DNA of 37,873 nucleotides from Treponema sp. (GTDB lineage: Bacteria; Spirochaetota; Spirochaetia; Treponematales; Breznakiellaceae): assembly GCA_009784995.1 (NCBI GenBank), contig WQXE01000002.1, positions 1-37,873 on the forward strand. Direction: 5' to 3'. Below, one piece after another: positions 8,008-18,420 of the stretch. The position numbers and the translations under genes were made by a program. Each line of letters begins with the position of its first letter. The stretch's first letter is position 1. A model generated the notes under the pieces. That model saw nothing but the letters and a program-made list of their open reading frames with translations, searched no databases and was not told the origin of the DNA.

Positions 8008-9579
8008 ATGCAAAACGGTACTTTTACCCCATATATAGTTATGGAAAATAATGAAAAAAATGGTCTTTTGTACGATGAAGACCCGTTAACAAAGGCTGTA
8101 AAAAACCTTTTTGGGCTTTCGTACCTGTTCCCGTACCAAAGGCTTGTTATAACGAATATCCTTGAAGCGGCTCAAGCGGCAGGGCTTCCAATAAAATGGA
8201 ATGAAAAAACGACTGAAACCTTTGAAGCCTTAGAAAAATCGGACAGGGAGCTTTTGGGTAAGCAGATAGTCATTCTCCCCACAGGAGCGGGAAAATCCCT
8301 TTGTTTCCAGCTTCCCGCGATGTTGATAAAGGGAATAACCCTTGTAATTTATCCGATTCTTTCGCTGATGGCGGATCAAAAACGCCGCCTTGAAAAAACC
8401 GGTTTTAATCCAGTGGTTTTAAGAGGAGGGCAAAGTAAGGAAGAAAGAGAAGAAATCTGGAGAAAACTTAAAAACGGACAAAGCGGTTTTATTATCGCGA
8501 ACCCGGAAATCATGCTTACAAAGCAGGTTCAAACGCAGATGGAAAAAATAAAAGTTTCACATGTTGTAATTGACGAAGCTCATTGTGTAAGTGAATGGGG
8601 AGAGAGCTTTAGACCTTCATACCTGGAAATCGGCTCCATTTTAAGTTTCCTTGATCCGCCACTCGTAACAGCTTTTACAGCGACAGCTAGCGCTCCGGTT
8701 TTGGAAAAAATAGGGAAATACATTTTTAACGGTATTCAGGTTAATCAAATTGTCGGAAACCCCGATAGGCCTAATATCAGTTATTCCACGAAGGGTTGTA
8801 TTAACAGGAATTTAGCTGTCAGGGATTTATTGACAGAAAATTCCCGCCCTGCGATTGTGTTTTGTTCATCACGCCCGGGAACAGAAAGATTAGCCCGTTA
8901 TTTACGAAATGAATTTGAAGAAATGGGTTTAGAGTGGTACAGGGAAATACGTTTTTATCACGCGGGTTTAAGTAAAGAAGAAAAAACACAAATTGAAAAA
9001 TGGTTTTTTAATAATAAGGAAGCCGTTCTTTGTTCAACTTGCGCGTACGGGATGGGTGTTGATAAAGCCGATATAAGGACTGTAATACACAGGGATTGCC
9101 CTCCGTCTGTAGAAGCGTATTTGCAAGAATCAGGCAGAGCGGGGCGGGATGGAGAGCAATCAAAAGCGGTTTTACTTTTTGGACCGGATGATGAAAGAGA
9201 AGTAGAAAGATGTAAAACCGATAACAGCCGTATAACAGCGCTTTTAAATTACGCGAAAAATATAAAAAACTGCCGCAGGCATTCCCTTTTGGAACTGCTT
9301 AATTTTGACGGAGGAAAGGAAGTGCCGCAGGAAAATTGTTGTGATGTTTGTATGCAAAAAGCAAGTGTTTTACTTAGAGAAGAAGAATCTGTAATGGAAT
9401 TTTTTAGAAAAAATAAAAGATGTTTTTCACAATACGAGGCCGCGATATTGTTAGCTGAAAGTACAACCGTGCGCTGGTCGCAGGAGGAAGCCGGTTATGT
9501 AATAAACCACTTGATAAAAAAAAGAGACTTAAAAGTAATAAAGGGATTTCTTTGGAAAAATAAGATAACAATAAAGTAA
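8008..9579 (+). CDS. RecQ-family ATP-dependent DNA helicase (start could be 8041)
   Basis: LPTGAGKSLCFQLPA, VIDEAHCVSEWGESFRPSY, TAFTATAS, QESGRAGRDG, Zn-binding CRR..CCDVC. Confidence 0.92.
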   Translation: MQNGTFTPYIVMENNEKNGLLYDEDPLTKAVKNLFGLSYLFPYQRLVITNILEAAQAAGLPIKWNEKTTETFEALEKSDRELLGKQIVILPTGAGKSLCFQLPAMLIKGITLVIYPILSLMADQKRRLEKTGFNPVVLRGGQSKEEREEIWRKLKNGQSGFIIANPEIMLTKQVQTQMEKIKVSHVVIDEAHCVSEWGESFRPSYLEIGSILSFLDPPLVTAFTATASAPVLEKIGKYIFNGIQVNQIVGNPDRPNISYSTKGCINRNLAVRDLLTENSRPAIVFCSSRPGTERLARYLRNEFEEMGLEWYREIRFYHAGLSKEEKTQIEKWFFNNKEAVLCSTCAYGMGVDKADIRTVIHRDCPPSVEAYLQESGRAGRDGEQSKAVLLFGPDDEREVERCKTDNSRITALLNYAKNIKNCRRHSLLELLNFDGGKEVPQENCCDVCMQKASVLLREEESVMEFFRKNKRCFSQYEAAILLAESTTVRWSQEEAGYVINHLIKKRDLKVIKGFLWKNKITIK

Positions 9580-9595
9580 TTTATTAATAATTTTA

Positions 9596-9737
9596 TCTCG
9601 CAAAGGCGCAAAGTTGCTGTCCGAATTCTTTTCGTTATTACAATAAATATTAGAAATAACAAATAGATTTCTAGTTTTTAATGTAAGATATCGAACTACT
9701 ACTCTGCGTTCTTAGCGCCTCTGCGATCTCTGCGAGA
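9596..9737. repeat. Intergenic inverted repeat, family A copy 1
   Basis: TCTCGCAAAGGCGCAAAG ... TTAGCGCCTCTGCGATCTCTGCGAGA. Confidence 0.75.
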
Positions 9738-9739
9738 AA

Positions 9740-11827
9740 TTATTCCACTTTAATTTTTACGCTCACAGGAGCGGGTGCGCCTTTTTCCATTGCCGCTTTT
9801 ACAGGCGCCGCGTTAGCTGCAATAACCGTATAAGAGCCTGTTACCAGTTTTGAATTGCCGTCCGCATCCACAGATTCAAACACCGAAGCTGAAAGTTCAA
9901 ACTCTGCTTTCGCGCTCTTTCCAGCTTTTATAAAGATTCGTTTAAAACCTCTTAACGAAGAAAGCGGTTCATCTTCGGTTCTTGTATCTTTGGAAATATA
10001 AATCTGCACTACTTCGTCAGCGTCAAACTTGCCAACATTACTAACGGTGACTGACACCATTACTTTGCCGCCCGCGGAAATCGAAGGACAGCAAAGATCG
10101 ATAGAATCGAAACGGAAAGTTGTGTATGAAAGCCCAAAGCCAAACGGATACAATGGTTTTTCTGTCATGTAACGGTATGTGCGCCCTTTCATGGAATAAT
10201 CTTCGTAGGCGGGAAGCTGAGAAGTAGAAGCGTAAAAAGTGACAGGGAGTTTTCCCGAAGGAACAACATCGCCGAAAATTATGTCGGCGACTGCTTTGCC
10301 GCCCGATTCACCGGGATACCATGCGAAAATAACAGCGTCGACTAAGTCTTCAGGGTACGCGATAGCGCTTCCGCCTGTTAAAACCATAATTATTTTTTTG
10401 CCGGCTTCACGTATTTTTTGAAGATACTTTAACTGCCAGGGCGGAAGCTCTATCGTATTACGGTCGCCGTTGGAATCGGACGCGATCGCGTCGCCTTCTT
10501 CGCCTTCCATCGCGCCGTCTAATCCCATAACAACTATTACAATGTCGGCGATATTCGCCTCCCCATAATGAACAAGCGATTTACTGTTTTCGCTATACAT
10601 TAAACAGCCCTGCACATAATCAAGACAAATACCGAACTTATCTTTGACCTTTTCACCTAACCCTTCAAGTATTGTAATAAAACGAGAGCTTACGCCGAAA
10701 TAATTGCCAAAAAGGGTATGCGAGTTAGCGGCTCCCGGTCCTGTTACGACAATTTTTTTAGGGGAAGAATCCAATGGTAAAATATTATTGTCGTTTTTAA
10801 GAAGAACAATTGACTTTTGCGCGGCTTTTAAAGCGAGCTTTCGGTGTTTATCGCAATTGATAATTTTTCTGTTAAGTTTACCGTATTTGCTCTTATTGGG
10901 AGGATTAAACATTCCTAGTTTAAAACGTGTGCGCAAAAGACGTTCAAGAGATGTATTTATTGTATCTTCTGTTACAAGCCCCTGTTTGTGAGCGACTGTT
11001 AAAAACGGATATGTACAGCCGCAGTTAAGATCGCAGCCTGCGTTAAGCGCCATCGCGGCAGACTCTTCAGAAGACTTTGTTACTTTATGATACTCATGGA
11101 AATCCTTAATTGCCCAGCAATCCGAAACTACATGCCCTTTAAAATTCCATTTGCCGCGAAGGATTTCTTTTAAAAGAAGATTGCTCGCGCAGCATGGTTC
11201 GTCAAGCGTGCGGTTATATGCGCCCATGACGGTTTCCACTCCATTTTCTACAAGAGCTTTAAACGCGGGTAAATACGTTTCCCATAAATCTTTTTTGGTA
11301 ACAATCGCGTTAAAAGTATGGCGATCTTTTTCAGGTCCTGAATGAACGGCGTAATGTTTGGCGCAGGCTGCTGTTTTTAGGTTTTCAGGATCATCGCCCT
11401 GTAAACCCCGCACAAGAGCTACGCCGATACGGCTTGTAAGGTACGGATCTTCTCCGTAAGTTTCCTGCCCGCGACCCCAGCGAGGATCCCGGAAAATATT
11501 TATATTGGGTGTCCAGAAAGTTAACCCCCAGTATTGACCTCGGTTTCCTTGTTTTACAGCTTCGTTATATTTCGCCCGCGCCTCATCAGAAATTGCAATA
11601 GCAACTTCTTTTACAAGGCTGTCATCAAAAGTCGCGGCTAACGCGATAGCCTGCGGAAAAACGGTTGCAACACCCGCTCTTGCAACTCCGTGCAGACATT
11701 CGTTCCACCAGTTGTATTCGGGTATTCCAAGGCGTTCTATCGCGGGGCTTTTATAAAGCAGCTGGGAGACTTTTTCTTCCAGCGTCATTTGGGAAATTAA
11801 TTCTTTTATTTTTGATTCTCGGCTCAT
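9740..11827 (-). CDS. Glycoside hydrolase family 3 (beta-glucosidase/beta-xylosidase-like)
   Basis: RDPRWGRGQETYGEDP, ACAKHYAVHSGPE, VVSDCWAI, C-terminal fibronectin III-like domain. Confidence 0.92.
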   Translation of the reverse strand: MSRESKIKELISQMTLEEKVSQLLYKSPAIERLGIPEYNWWNECLHGVARAGVATVFPQAIALAATFDDSLVKEVAIAISDEARAKYNEAVKQGNRGQYWGLTFWTPNINIFRDPRWGRGQETYGEDPYLTSRIGVALVRGLQGDDPENLKTAACAKHYAVHSGPEKDRHTFNAIVTKKDLWETYLPAFKALVENGVETVMGAYNRTLDEPCCASNLLLKEILRGKWNFKGHVVSDCWAIKDFHEYHKVTKSSEESAAMALNAGCDLNCGCTYPFLTVAHKQGLVTEDTINTSLERLLRTRFKLGMFNPPNKSKYGKLNRKIINCDKHRKLALKAAQKSIVLLKNDNNILPLDSSPKKIVVTGPGAANSHTLFGNYFGVSSRFITILEGLGEKVKDKFGICLDYVQGCLMYSENSKSLVHYGEANIADIVIVVMGLDGAMEGEEGDAIASDSNGDRNTIELPPWQLKYLQKIREAGKKIIMVLTGGSAIAYPEDLVDAVIFAWYPGESGGKAVADIIFGDVVPSGKLPVTFYASTSQLPAYEDYSMKGRTYRYMTEKPLYPFGFGLSYTTFRFDSIDLCCPSISAGGKVMVSVTVSNVGKFDADEVVQIYISKDTRTEDEPLSSLRGFKRIFIKAGKSAKAEFELSASVFESVDADGNSKLVTGSYTVIAANAAPVKAAMEKGAPAPVSVKIKVE

Positions 11828-11903
11828 GGTTTACTCCTACAACAATAATTAAAGTATTATAAGAAGAAAATTGATTTATAACAATCTTTACAATCTAAAA
11901 AAC

Positions 11904-13112
11904 TTAAATAGAGAGCTTATCTGTAAGGCGATTACAGGCTTCTTCAACATCAGCTCTGTGTCCAAACGCCGAGAAGCGCACAAACCCTTGCCCCGCGGGA
12001 CCAAAACCCGCGCCCGGTGTTGTAACAACATGGCACTTTTCCAGGATTTGCGCGAATACTTCCCAACTGTCCTTGCCGGGGAAGCGCGCCCAAATATATG
12101 GAGAGTTATCGCCGCCAATGCAATTTATACCAAGTTTTTGAAGTGTCTCTCTTATCAATTTCGCGTTCGTTAAATAAAAATCCGTAAGAGCGCGCATCTC
12201 TTTTATTCCCTCGTCATCAAGGGCTGCTATTCCGCCTGCCTGCGCGATGTTTGAAGCACCGTTAAAAATAGTGCCTGTTATACGGCTCCAGTCGGCGTGT
12301 ACACTTTCGCCTCCCGCGTACTTTAAAGCCTTTGGAACTACAGACCAGCCGAGGCGAATCCCTGTAAATCCCGCGGGTTTTGAAAATGAGTTTACTTCGA
12401 TAGCGCACTCGTCTGCCCTGTCTATTTCGTAAATAGTTTTCGGCAAAGATGAATCGCGGATAAACTCGCTGTATGCGGCGTCAAAGATGATGATGCAGCC
12501 TTTAGTAATCGCCGTGTTTACAAGTACTGTAAGCTGAGCGCGATCGGAAACTGCCCCTGTAGGATTGTTAGGTGAACAAAAATAAATAAGGCTGTTATTT
12601 TCGATTAAATCAAGGTTCGGGAAAAAAATATTTTCTGCCGTACATGGAAGATATGTAATTCCGGCATAACCTGTGTCTTTAAAAGAGGCAGCGGCTCCTA
12701 TTATAACAGAGCCGTCAACATAAACAGGGTACGAAGGGTCTTGCACGGCGATTTTTACACCCGAGCCAAAAAGCATTTGTAATCTGCCAATGTCACACTT
12801 TGAGCCGTCAGAGATAAAAATTTCATCAATTGAAAACTTGCCATTATAAAAAACTTTGGAAATTTTTTCGCGCAATAAAGGAAGACCTTCATCCTGGTAT
12901 CCCGAATATCCTTCTACAGTGCCTAGTTTTCTGGCTCCTTCTACAAGCCCTGCATTGATGTGAGGCAAAACCGGTTCTGTAGTATTACCGATACCGAGGC
13001 TTATGATCTTTGCATCGGGGTTAGCGGCTGCAAATTCGCGCCTGCGTTTGGCGATTTCAGGGAAAAGGTAACCTGCTTTTAAATTTGCGATATTTTTATT
13101 TCTTGTAATCAT
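11904..13112 (-). CDS. dapL: LL-diaminopimelate aminotransferase
   Basis: SLGIGNTTEPVLPHI, GYSGYQDEGLPLLREKI, FISDGSKCDIGR, NSFSKPAGFTGIRLGW. Confidence 0.93.
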   Translation of the reverse strand: MITRNKNIANLKAGYLFPEIAKRRREFAAANPDAKIISLGIGNTTEPVLPHINAGLVEGARKLGTVEGYSGYQDEGLPLLREKISKVFYNGKFSIDEIFISDGSKCDIGRLQMLFGSGVKIAVQDPSYPVYVDGSVIIGAAASFKDTGYAGITYLPCTAENIFFPNLDLIENNSLIYFCSPNNPTGAVSDRAQLTVLVNTAITKGCIIIFDAAYSEFIRDSSLPKTIYEIDRADECAIEVNSFSKPAGFTGIRLGWSVVPKALKYAGGESVHADWSRITGTIFNGASNIAQAGGIAALDDEGIKEMRALTDFYLTNAKLIRETLQKLGINCIGGDNSPYIWARFPGKDSWEVFAQILEKCHVVTTPGAGFGPAGQGFVRFSAFGHRADVEEACNRLTDKLSI

Positions 13113-13142
13113 TTCATTCCTCCAACATAATATAGAATTTTT

Positions 13143-13223
13143 TCTCGCAAAGACGCTAAGGCGCAGAACCGTTATTCGAAATCTTAACCTAAATCTTCTT
13201 TGCGCCTCTACGTCTCTGCGAGA
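13143..13223. repeat. Intergenic inverted repeat, family A copy 2
   Basis: TCTCGCAAAGACGCTAAGGCGCAGAA ... TTCTTTGCGCCTCTACGTCTCTGCGAGA between lysA and dapL. Confidence 0.8.
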
Positions 13224-13231
13224 TGCTCTTC

Positions 13232-14521
13232 TTAATTAAATACTTTAACTCCATTAATATCCAGCGTAGCAAAATAATCTTCTACTGTCTCAGCCCTGCG
13301 GATTTGCAAGACACTTCCATCGGCGCGTAACAATAATTCGCCGCAGCGAAGTTTACCGTTATAATTATATCCCATCGCTCTTCCGTGCGCGCCCACATCG
13401 TGAAGAATTACAAAATCCCCGCCGGATTTATTCCGCATAATATACTCTGCGGCAGTTTCAATTTTAGGAAGCTGTCTTTGAATCGCGAACTTGTCGTTAT
13501 TTTCGCAAAGGCTGCCGACAACATCGTAAGTTTCGGTTAAAGGCGCGTTTTCCTTGCCGGGGATTGTTATGTGATGATACGCGCCGTAAAGACCCGGGCG
13601 CATTAAATCCGCGGCGCATGCGTCGAGGGCGATGTAATTGCGGTAGATTTCTTTTTTATGAACAGCCCGTGTAACAAGCCAGCCGTAAGGACCTGTAACT
13701 ACCCTGCCCCACTCTGTGCGTATACCCATCGGAGTAAGTCCCGCTGGCTCTAAAACTTCTTTATACGCTTTTAAAATACCGTCTGTAAGGGCTTTGTAAT
13801 TTATGGCTTCCTGATCCGGCTTGTATGGAATTCCCACTCCGCCGCCAAGATTGATAAATTCCAGGCGCACTCCTGTTTTGTTAAATATTTCTACCGCAAG
13901 TTCAAAAAGGAGCCTCGCGGTTTCGATATGATACGCGACAGAAAGTTCATTACTCGCGACCATTGTATGCAAGGAAAATCTTTTTACGCCTTTTTCTTTA
14001 AGCATGGCGAAACCTTTAATCAGCATCTCTCGTGTAAAGCCGTACTTTGCTTCTTCAGGTTTTCCGATAATGGCGTTGCCCTCTTTTAAAGGACCGGGAT
14101 TATAACGCATGGAAATTAATTCCGGTAAACCTGTGGTTTTTTCCAAATATTCAATATGAGAGAAATCATCAAGGTTTATTACAGCGCCCATTTTTTTCGC
14201 GGCTTCGTATTCCTTAACGGGAGTTTCGTTGGAAGTAAACATGGCGTCTTCGCCTGTGATACCTGCCATTTCGGATAACAAAAGCTCTGCGTAACTGGAA
14301 CAATCACTGCCAAATCCTTCTTTGGCAAGCAATTTTAATATAAAAGGGTTAGGCAGAGCTTTAACCGCGAAATAATTTTTGTAAAAAGGAAAACATGAAA
14401 AAGCCGCTTTTATATTACGGACATTTTCGATTATCGCTTTTTCATCGTAGATATAAAACGGCGTGGGGTACTGCCGTGAAAGTTCTTCAAGCGCGGCTTT
14501 ATCTAACGGAAAATATTTCAA
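13232..14521 (-). CDS. lysA: Diaminopimelate decarboxylase
   Basis: PLP alanine racemase-like fold III: NYFAVKALPNP, INLGGGVGIPY; next to asd and dapL. Confidence 0.88.
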   Translation of the reverse strand: MKYFPLDKAALEELSRQYPTPFYIYDEKAIIENVRNIKAAFSCFPFYKNYFAVKALPNPFILKLLAKEGFGSDCSSYAELLLSEMAGITGEDAMFTSNETPVKEYEAAKKMGAVINLDDFSHIEYLEKTTGLPELISMRYNPGPLKEGNAIIGKPEEAKYGFTREMLIKGFAMLKEKGVKRFSLHTMVASNELSVAYHIETARLLFELAVEIFNKTGVRLEFINLGGGVGIPYKPDQEAINYKALTDGILKAYKEVLEPAGLTPMGIRTEWGRVVTGPYGWLVTRAVHKKEIYRNYIALDACAADLMRPGLYGAYHHITIPGKENAPLTETYDVVGSLCENNDKFAIQRQLPKIETAAEYIMRNKSGGDFVILHDVGAHGRAMGYNYNGKLRCGELLLRADGSVLQIRRAETVEDYFATLDINGVKVFN

Positions 14522-15636
14522 TTCAAATATCCCTTGTGTTTTAAAAGCTCGGCGTTTAGTATTCCGCCGCCCGCGGCTCCGCGGACAGTGTTATGCGACA
14601 ACGCTACAAAGCGGATATCAAAAACATTACATGGACGCAAACGCCCGATAACAACTGCCATTGCCTTGTCGGCATCGCGATCTTTTCTGGGCTGCGGGCG
14701 GTTATCCTCTTCGCGATAAATAATCGGCTGCTTAGGCGCGAACGGAAAGTCCGCTTCCTGAGGCAGACCTTTGTAAGCTGCCCAGATTTGTTTTATTTCT
14801 TCCATAGACGAGGGCTTTTTACCGGCGAACTCAAGCGATACACAAGCTGTATGTCCGTCTATAACAGGCACACGATTACAGTGAGCGGAAATTATAGGAA
14901 GCTCCGCGTTTTTAATAACATTTCCGTTAATGGAACCAAAAATTTTTAATGGTTCTTTTTCGGATTTTTCTTCTTCGCCGCCAATATATGGAACGATATT
15001 ATCGATCATGTCCAAACTGGGCACGCCCGGGTATCCCGCGCCGGAAACCGCCTGCATCGTGTGAACGATAAGCCGCTGCGCAGGGTAGCCTGCTTGCGCT
15101 AGCGCGTGAAGTGGCTTCATATAACTTTGTATCGAGCAATTTGGTTTAACCGCGATAAACCCGCGATCCCATCCGCGATCTTTTTTTTGCAATGGAATAA
15201 TATCGGTATGTTCAGGATTTACTTCCGCGATTAAAACAGGAACATCATCTGTCCAACGGTGGGCTGACGCGTTTGAAATTACAGGGATTCCCGCGGCGGC
15301 ATATTGTTCTTCAAGCGCTTTGGTTTCGTCCTTGCTCATTTCAAGCGCGGAAAAAACAAATGAACATCCGCCTTTTTTAAAAGCGTCGATAGCGCGGTTT
15401 ACATCATTGGCATCTTCGACCATGATGTCTCCTACATGCGGAGCGTAAGTTTTTGTCAATTGCCATCTTCCGGCGACAGCGTCTTTATATTTTTTACCCG
15501 CGCTGCGCGGAGAGGCTGCCGCGAAACGTACCTCGAACCAGGGGTGATCATTGAGAAGGGAAATGTATTGCTGCCCAACCATGCCTGTAGCGCCCAGTAT
15601 ACCAACCGGGATTTTGCCAGATGAATTTTGTGACAT
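14518..15636 (-). CDS. asd: Aspartate-semialdehyde dehydrogenase
   Basis: [26 protein letters not shown], catalytic Cys context; 4-bp overlap with lysA. Confidence 0.93.
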   Translation of the reverse strand: MSQNSSGKIPVGILGATGMVGQQYISLLNDHPWFEVRFAAASPRSAGKKYKDAVAGRWQLTKTYAPHVGDIMVEDANDVNRAIDAFKKGGCSFVFSALEMSKDETKALEEQYAAAGIPVISNASAHRWTDDVPVLIAEVNPEHTDIIPLQKKDRGWDRGFIAVKPNCSIQSYMKPLHALAQAGYPAQRLIVHTMQAVSGAGYPGVPSLDMIDNIVPYIGGEEEKSEKEPLKIFGSINGNVIKNAELPIISAHCNRVPVIDGHTACVSLEFAGKKPSSMEEIKQIWAAYKGLPQEADFPFAPKQPIIYREEDNRPQPRKDRDADKAMAVVIGRLRPCNVFDIRFVALSHNTVRGAAGGGILNAELLKHKGYLN

Positions 15637-15662
15637 AACTAGCTCCTTGTGGAGTCATGTTA

Positions 15663-18389
15663 CTATTTCGATGTTAAGTTGTAAACCCCGTCCCAGCTTT
15701 CATCTGGTAAAGTCACAGAGAATTGTTTTAACCTATCAAGATAAATAGTCGAAGGAACATCGCCCGGTTTAATTAACAGGGTTTCGTTAAAACCTTCCAC
15801 GGCTTTTTTCCAGTCGCGTTTTTCAAAACATTCCAAAGCTTCGTGGAAAACTGAAACAAGTTTTTTATTATCTTCAGACGCGGTTTCCGTCATGTCAATT
15901 AATTCGCAAAGACGAACAGGTTCGTTAATACCAACAACACGCACGCGATCTAGTTTTCTGTAAAGAAGCGCGTCCCCTGTTTCTTTAACCGCCTGTTCCG
16001 ATGCCAAAATCCATGTACCATATTGACTGTTTACGCTTTCCAGACGCGCGGAAAGGTTTACAGCATTTCCCATAATCGTATAGTTCATTTTGTTTGCTGT
16101 ACCCATGTTACCCGCGACCATGCTGCCTGTATTAATACCGATGCGCGTTAAAACAGGTATTGGAGAAAGATTATTTTCCATTATTTCCCTGTTGAGTTCT
16201 TCTTCAATCTTTTTCATGCGGATGGCGCTCACACATGCGCGCAGCGCGTGATCAGGAAGAGGGATTGGCGCGCCAAAGAAAGCGACAATAGCGTCCCCAA
16301 TGTATTTGTCTATCGTACCTTTTTCCGCGAGTACAACATCACTCATGGCGCTTAAATATTTATTAAGCAAACTTACCAATTTTGTAGGATCGCCTAGTTT
16401 TTCTGAAATTGTAGAAAAACCTTTTATGTCGGTAAAAAGCGCTGTCATGTGATATTTTGTTCCACCCAATTGAAGCCGTGAAGGATCCGCGATTATTTCT
16501 TTTACAACATCACTTGAAACATAGGTAGAAAACGCGTTACGGATAAAACTTTTTTCTTTTTCAGAGCCGGCATACGAAATAATTTCGCGGATAATAATAG
16601 CCGTGAACATCGCCAAAATAAACCCGATAGGACCCCAGAAAAATCCTGTAAAACGGAAAAGCAAAATTGTTAAAACAAGGAAAAATAAAACCGAAGCGAA
16701 ACCAGCGGACGCGCGGATTACAGGCGGAAGTTTAATTGTATACATAAAAAAGAGCGGAATAAAAATCAACATAAATAAAATCCGCCAAATATGATCGATA
16801 GGCACTAAAAAAGATTCCGAAAGAATGGTATCCAATACAACGCCGTGAGTTCCTACGTTAATATAAAAACCGTGAAAGGGATTTCTGCCAATATCGGTAG
16901 TTCCCGTATTGGTCTGCCCGATAATTACAAATTTATCGTTAAATGTTTTTTTGCAATAATCAAGAATTTCATTATATTCGTTTAGATACGCGCCGAGTAC
17001 TTCCAACAACGAAATAATATAATAAGCTTCGTCTTCTACATCTTCGGCTCCGGCAGAACCTTCAAACCAGGAACTGACTTCCAGTATTTTCTGCGCAGGG
17101 TCATCTGCAAAAAGTTCACCTAACAATTCATAGGCATAATTGCGGTAATTAACAAAATCGTTAAAGGCTTCATCCGATGTGTTATTCATGGCATAATATT
17201 TTGAATCATACGCTGCATCCAAAAGCTTTATCGCGTCATTAAGAATTATCGGAAGAAAACTTAACGTATTGTCATAATGCGCGAAGAAATGAATATCGGC
17301 TGTAGAAAAAAGAGCATTGGCGTATTTTAAAACTTCCGTTTCTATTGTTTCAAGAAAACTGAATTCCGCAAAAGAAACGTGAGTGTATTTATCATAATAA
17401 TCTTCTTTAGGCCAGTTAAGCATCATTCTGCCTTTGTTGTCCAAAGGTATAACGATATCTTTTTTTCTGCCGTCAGAAAGCCGCGCCTGTTTAATCGTAA
17501 GTTTGCGTCTTTCCAATTGAATTTCCGGGTTTCCAAGATAATCGATTAACGGCGCGAAAGAAAGCTGCAAGTACCAGTTATCGAAAATATTCTGCGCAAG
17601 ATAAACGCGTCTTCTTGTCGCGTCATCATCAACTTCGACATTTGTAAAACCGGCACCTTTCGCGTTAAGAGAAAATGGAGAATACGCCGGAAGTATATCA
17701 ATAAAACCGCCGCCTAAAATCGCGTTAGGTGAAGCGTTTACAGGATACGAAAAACGCTGCTCCGCGATGGTACGGCGCGACGCCTGCTCACCTTCTAACG
17801 GATACATACGCAAGTTTAAAGTAGACCAAGTTTTTCCATTAAGAGCCATCGCTTGCGCGAAATATTGATCGTTATCGCGGGCAACATTTTGAGCTCTGTT
17901 ATAAAGATTAAACTGTTCTCTATTAATTAAGTTTAAAAGGTCTTCCTGAACTAAAGGTATATCGGCATTTCTAATTCGTCCTGTTTGAATAGCGGAAAGT
18001 AAATCACTAGTATTTGACGCGATATCGGAAAAGCTGCGCGCGAAATCATGACTAAGGCCATGTTCCAGATAAAGACTGTCTATCCCTTGATGACCGCTTC
18101 TGTCAATAAACTCAATATCAAAAATTACAGCCCTAACACCGTATTCTTTTAAACGCAAAAGACCGTCGGCGTAAATATGGCGGGGCCAGGGAAAAACTCC
18201 ATATTCATCGATAGCGGGATCGTTAATATTTAAAAAGACAACATCTTCCAATAAAACGCGGTCCGCTCTGAACCGCAGAAAAAGATTGTATATTTGATCT
18301 TCAAGCGCGGTCATTACACCGATTAAATATAACAAAGAAAATACTACAGCGGCTGCAAAGCCGATTAAACCATTTTTTAAATTTTTCAT
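15663..18389 (-). CDS. CHASE2-domain class III adenylate cyclase
   Basis: N-terminal TM plus CHASE2-like region, three central TM segments, cyclase motifs ALFTDIKGFST, DKYIGDAIVAFFGAP, NYTIMGNAVNLSARLE. Confidence 0.9.
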   Translation of the reverse strand: MKNLKNGLIGFAAAVVFSLLYLIGVMTALEDQIYNLFLRFRADRVLLEDVVFLNINDPAIDEYGVFPWPRHIYADGLLRLKEYGVRAVIFDIEFIDRSGHQGIDSLYLEHGLSHDFARSFSDIASNTSDLLSAIQTGRIRNADIPLVQEDLLNLINREQFNLYNRAQNVARDNDQYFAQAMALNGKTWSTLNLRMYPLEGEQASRRTIAEQRFSYPVNASPNAILGGGFIDILPAYSPFSLNAKGAGFTNVEVDDDATRRRVYLAQNIFDNWYLQLSFAPLIDYLGNPEIQLERRKLTIKQARLSDGRKKDIVIPLDNKGRMMLNWPKEDYYDKYTHVSFAEFSFLETIETEVLKYANALFSTADIHFFAHYDNTLSFLPIILNDAIKLLDAAYDSKYYAMNNTSDEAFNDFVNYRNYAYELLGELFADDPAQKILEVSSWFEGSAGAEDVEDEAYYIISLLEVLGAYLNEYNEILDYCKKTFNDKFVIIGQTNTGTTDIGRNPFHGFYINVGTHGVVLDTILSESFLVPIDHIWRILFMLIFIPLFFMYTIKLPPVIRASAGFASVLFFLVLTILLFRFTGFFWGPIGFILAMFTAIIIREIISYAGSEKEKSFIRNAFSTYVSSDVVKEIIADPSRLQLGGTKYHMTALFTDIKGFSTISEKLGDPTKLVSLLNKYLSAMSDVVLAEKGTIDKYIGDAIVAFFGAPIPLPDHALRACVSAIRMKKIEEELNREIMENNLSPIPVLTRIGINTGSMVAGNMGTANKMNYTIMGNAVNLSARLESVNSQYGTWILASEQAVKETGDALLYRKLDRVRVVGINEPVRLCELIDMTETASEDNKKLVSVFHEALECFEKRDWKKAVEGFNETLLIKPGDVPSTIYLDRLKQFSVTLPDESWDGVYNLTSK

Positions 18390-18420
18390 GGTTTATTGTA
18401 TAATGAAAATTAAAAAACTA

